This document shows positions 32,550-33,817 of a stretch of DNA of 33,817 nt, piece after piece. The stretch covers positions 1 through 33,817 of the forward strand of contig WTHD01000502.1 of NCBI GenBank assembly GCA_011523265.1. The letters run 5' to 3'. The translations under genes and the position numbers were made by a program. Position 1 is the first letter of the stretch; each line of letters begins with the position of its first letter. The notes beneath the pieces are model-generated. The model was not told the origin of the DNA. It did not search any database and saw nothing but the letters and a program-made list of their open reading frames with translations. This stretch comes from Candidatus Binatota bacterium. GTDB lineage: Bacteria; Desulfobacterota; Binatia; Bin18.

Positions 32550-32966
32550 TCAATTTTGTTGTGTATACCGAATGGCCAAACCAACCAGTTGGAATTCGTA
32601 GTCTGACCGGCTGCGGTAGTCTCGGGCGGTACTCGCCCCGACGTGTGCCACCGTTATTTCGTCCTGGAATTCTCCGGCTTTCATCCGTTGCAGGACAATG
32701 GCCTCTGCCCCTATCGCACACGCCTCACGGTGCAGGGCAGTCTGCATGGCTTCCATGCCCGTACCTGGGTTACCGTAGGTTTTCACACGGGCGATCACCT
32801 CATGGGCTAGCGCGGGTGGAGAATCAAGAATAGGAATCTGACAATTTGTCGTCGTGAATTCGATAGGGAGCGCCCCCACCTGTTCGGTCAAAACCAGAGG
32901 TTTTGTCGGACGACTCACGCATCCGGTCAGAGCGCAGCCAACCAGAATCGTCAAAAAAATTCTCAA
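32550..32966 (-). CDS. small hypothetical lipoprotein
   Basis: 138 residues. The best start is TTG at 32964-32966, with a weak GGAAAAG upstream and no ATG nearby. The first residues, IFLTILVGCALTGC, form a short signal with lipobox LTGC and Cys16, so export and lipidation are well supported. The mature part has a compact alpha/beta look: ALAHEVIARVKTYGNPG, then REACAIGAEAIVLQRMKAGE, then a final strand FQLVGLAIRYT. The CxIGAEAIVL pattern is common in small envelope proteins of unknown function, and I cannot name the family. It is about 145 bp upstream of the YCF48 gene on the same strand. The promoter between them suggests separate expression. Confidence 0.75.
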   Translation of the reverse strand: MRIFLTILVGCALTGCVSRPTKPLVLTEQVGALPIEFTTTNCQIPILDSPPALAHEVIARVKTYGNPGTGMEAMQTALHREACAIGAEAIVLQRMKAGEFQDEITVAHVGASTARDYRSRSDYEFQLVGLAIRYTQQN

Positions 32967-33058
32967 GACTTTTCCGAACAGGGCCTCTCGGGTCCTTGCA
33001 TTCTCTACAAAAGTAACGGCCTCCTATAGCATACTCGAAAAAATTACTCCACATTTTT

Positions 33059-33088
33059 TTGGCCACAAATATCAAACTATGTTATATT
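33059..33088 (+). promoter_or_regulatory. possible promoter of the right-end oxidoreductase
   Basis: TTGGCC (33059-33064), 18-bp spacer, TATATT (33083-33088) within an A/T-rich patch that stands out from the surrounding sequence. The start codon is 77 nt further on. The 199-bp gap 32967-33165 holds no other feature I can support. Confidence 0.35.
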
Positions 33089-33165
33089 ATTATCCTTACC
33101 TCTCACGGATGGAGAAGGTACCGCGGGCGGAAGCCTAAAACCAAAAGGGCGAGGAGATCTTTTAT

Positions 33166-33817
33166 ATGGTGCAAGTCCAGTCGTTAAAGTGGGGCGTTCT
33201 CTTTAATGGAGATAAGCTGAGCCTCGATCATATCGTCCGCTTTGCCACACAAGCGGAAGACGCCGGAGCGGAGAGCATCTGGGCCGCCGAGCTGTGGCGG
33301 GATGCCTTTGTACCACTGACCGCCATAGCCAGTGCGGTTCGGACCGTCCGCCTCGGGACGGCGGTCGCCCATTTTGCTCGTCCGCCGATGTTGACCGAGT
33401 TAGGCGCAATGTCACTCGCCGAATACACCCGAGGGCGTTTCATTCTGGGACTTGGGACCGCACCGAAGGACTGGAACGAGCAGTGGCACGGCCTGGAATA
33501 CCGCAAACCCGTTACCCGCATGCGTGAGTATGTTGAGTGTATTCGCACCATGTGGCAAGGCTCACCAACGCAGGCAGTCGAATATAGCGGTGAATTTTAC
33601 CAGGTGCGCAACTATCAACGGCTCACCGAGCCGGTCTATCCCAGCGTCCCTATTTATCTGGCCGCGGTTCTGCCCAATATGATCCAGCTCGCCGGGGCAC
33701 TGGCCGACGGCATTATCCTCAACGTGCTCAATACGCCTCAATACTTTACGGATGTCGTCCATCCAAATCTAAAAAAAGGCTTCAGCCGCGGCGGGCGGGA
33801 CAGAGACGGCTTCGAGA
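33166..33817 (+). CDS. LLM-class (luciferase-like) flavin-dependent oxidoreductase D, N-terminal part
   Basis: 217 residues are visible, and the frame is open to the right edge. The start is ATG 33166-33168 with GAGGAG at 33151-33156. Luciferase-like features: LKWGVLFNGDKLSLDHIVRF, AEDAGAESIWAAELWRDAFV, VRLGTAVAHFARPPMLTELG, GRFILGLGTAPKDWNEQWHG, REYVECIRTMWQGSP and PVYPSVPIYLAAVLPNMIQL. This is the typical N-terminal two thirds of an F420- or FMN-dependent monooxygenase or reductase. It lacks the DSQM signature shared by the enzymes at 8201 and 15570 and belongs to another branch. It is divergent from the small lipoprotein gene across 199 bp. Confidence 0.93.
   Translation, partial: MVQVQSLKWGVLFNGDKLSLDHIVRFATQAEDAGAESIWAAELWRDAFVPLTAIASAVRTVRLGTAVAHFARPPMLTELGAMSLAEYTRGRFILGLGTAPKDWNEQWHGLEYRKPVTRMREYVECIRTMWQGSPTQAVEYSGEFYQVRNYQRLTEPVYPSVPIYLAAVLPNMIQLAGALADGIILNVLNTPQYFTDVVHPNLKKGFSRGGRDRDGFE

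Overview
The window reads as ordinary bacterial chromosome, mid-to-high G+C with ATG/GTG/TTG starts and good Shine-Dalgarno (SD) sites, from an uncultured-type Gram-negative bacterium. Gram-negative character is inferred from two lipoproteins, a predicted outer-membrane beta-barrel ending in Phe (DUF1302), a LolA-fold-like DUF1329 protein and an HAE3-type MMPL/RND transporter. Four luciferase-like flavin oxidoreductases, a CaiB-type CoA transferase, hydantoinase A/B, a P450, SDRs and SnoaL-like proteins recall Candidatus Entotheonella/Tectomicrobia, Binatota or similar lineages. That placement is inference only. No rRNA, tRNA, CRISPR, phage or transposase gene was seen, and no gene-free stretch exceeds about 200 bp.

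Layout. (1) 1-2774, minus: partial CaiB/BaiF CoA transferase, DnaJ-type co-chaperone, VOC protein and a methyltransferase-fold protein. (2) 2847-4432, plus: two translationally coupled SDRs; the second has Gln in place of the catalytic Lys. (3) 4482-8109: three tandem TetR paralogues (minus), divergent from a cytochrome P450 and a SnoaL-like gene (plus). (4) 8201-10980, minus: luciferase-like oxidoreductase, TVP38/VTT membrane protein and an RmlD-type reductase. (5) 11134-22204, minus: a ten-gene unidirectional run ending in a strong intrinsic terminator. In transcription order it holds thiolase, DUF35 Zn-ribbon/OB protein, hydantoinase A, hydantoinase B, luciferase-like oxidoreductase, SnoaL-like protein, exported HEAT-repeat protein, SCP2-like protein, alpha/beta hydrolase and a second luciferase-like oxidoreductase. 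(6) 22290-32966, minus: an envelope cluster with, in transcription order, a small lipoprotein, a YCF48-type beta-propeller lipoprotein, MMPL/RND transporter, DUF1302 barrel, DUF1329 protein, a small exported protein and an exported TPR protein. (7) 33166-end, plus: a fourth luciferase-like oxidoreductase, cut by the window edge.

Working together (inference): region 6 has a part for each envelope layer and could move a hydrophobic compound, while region 5 has enzymes suited to oxidising and thiolytically cleaving acyl-CoA, sterol-like or cyclic-amide/ketone substrates. The P450 next to three TetR copies, which share almost the same DNA-binding domain but differ in their ligand domains, looks like a chemically responsive detoxification or catabolic module. 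The best candidates for new biology are the envelope cluster with its small DUF1329-motif protein, the TetR triplication, and a palindromic repeat sitting at two successive gene junctions.
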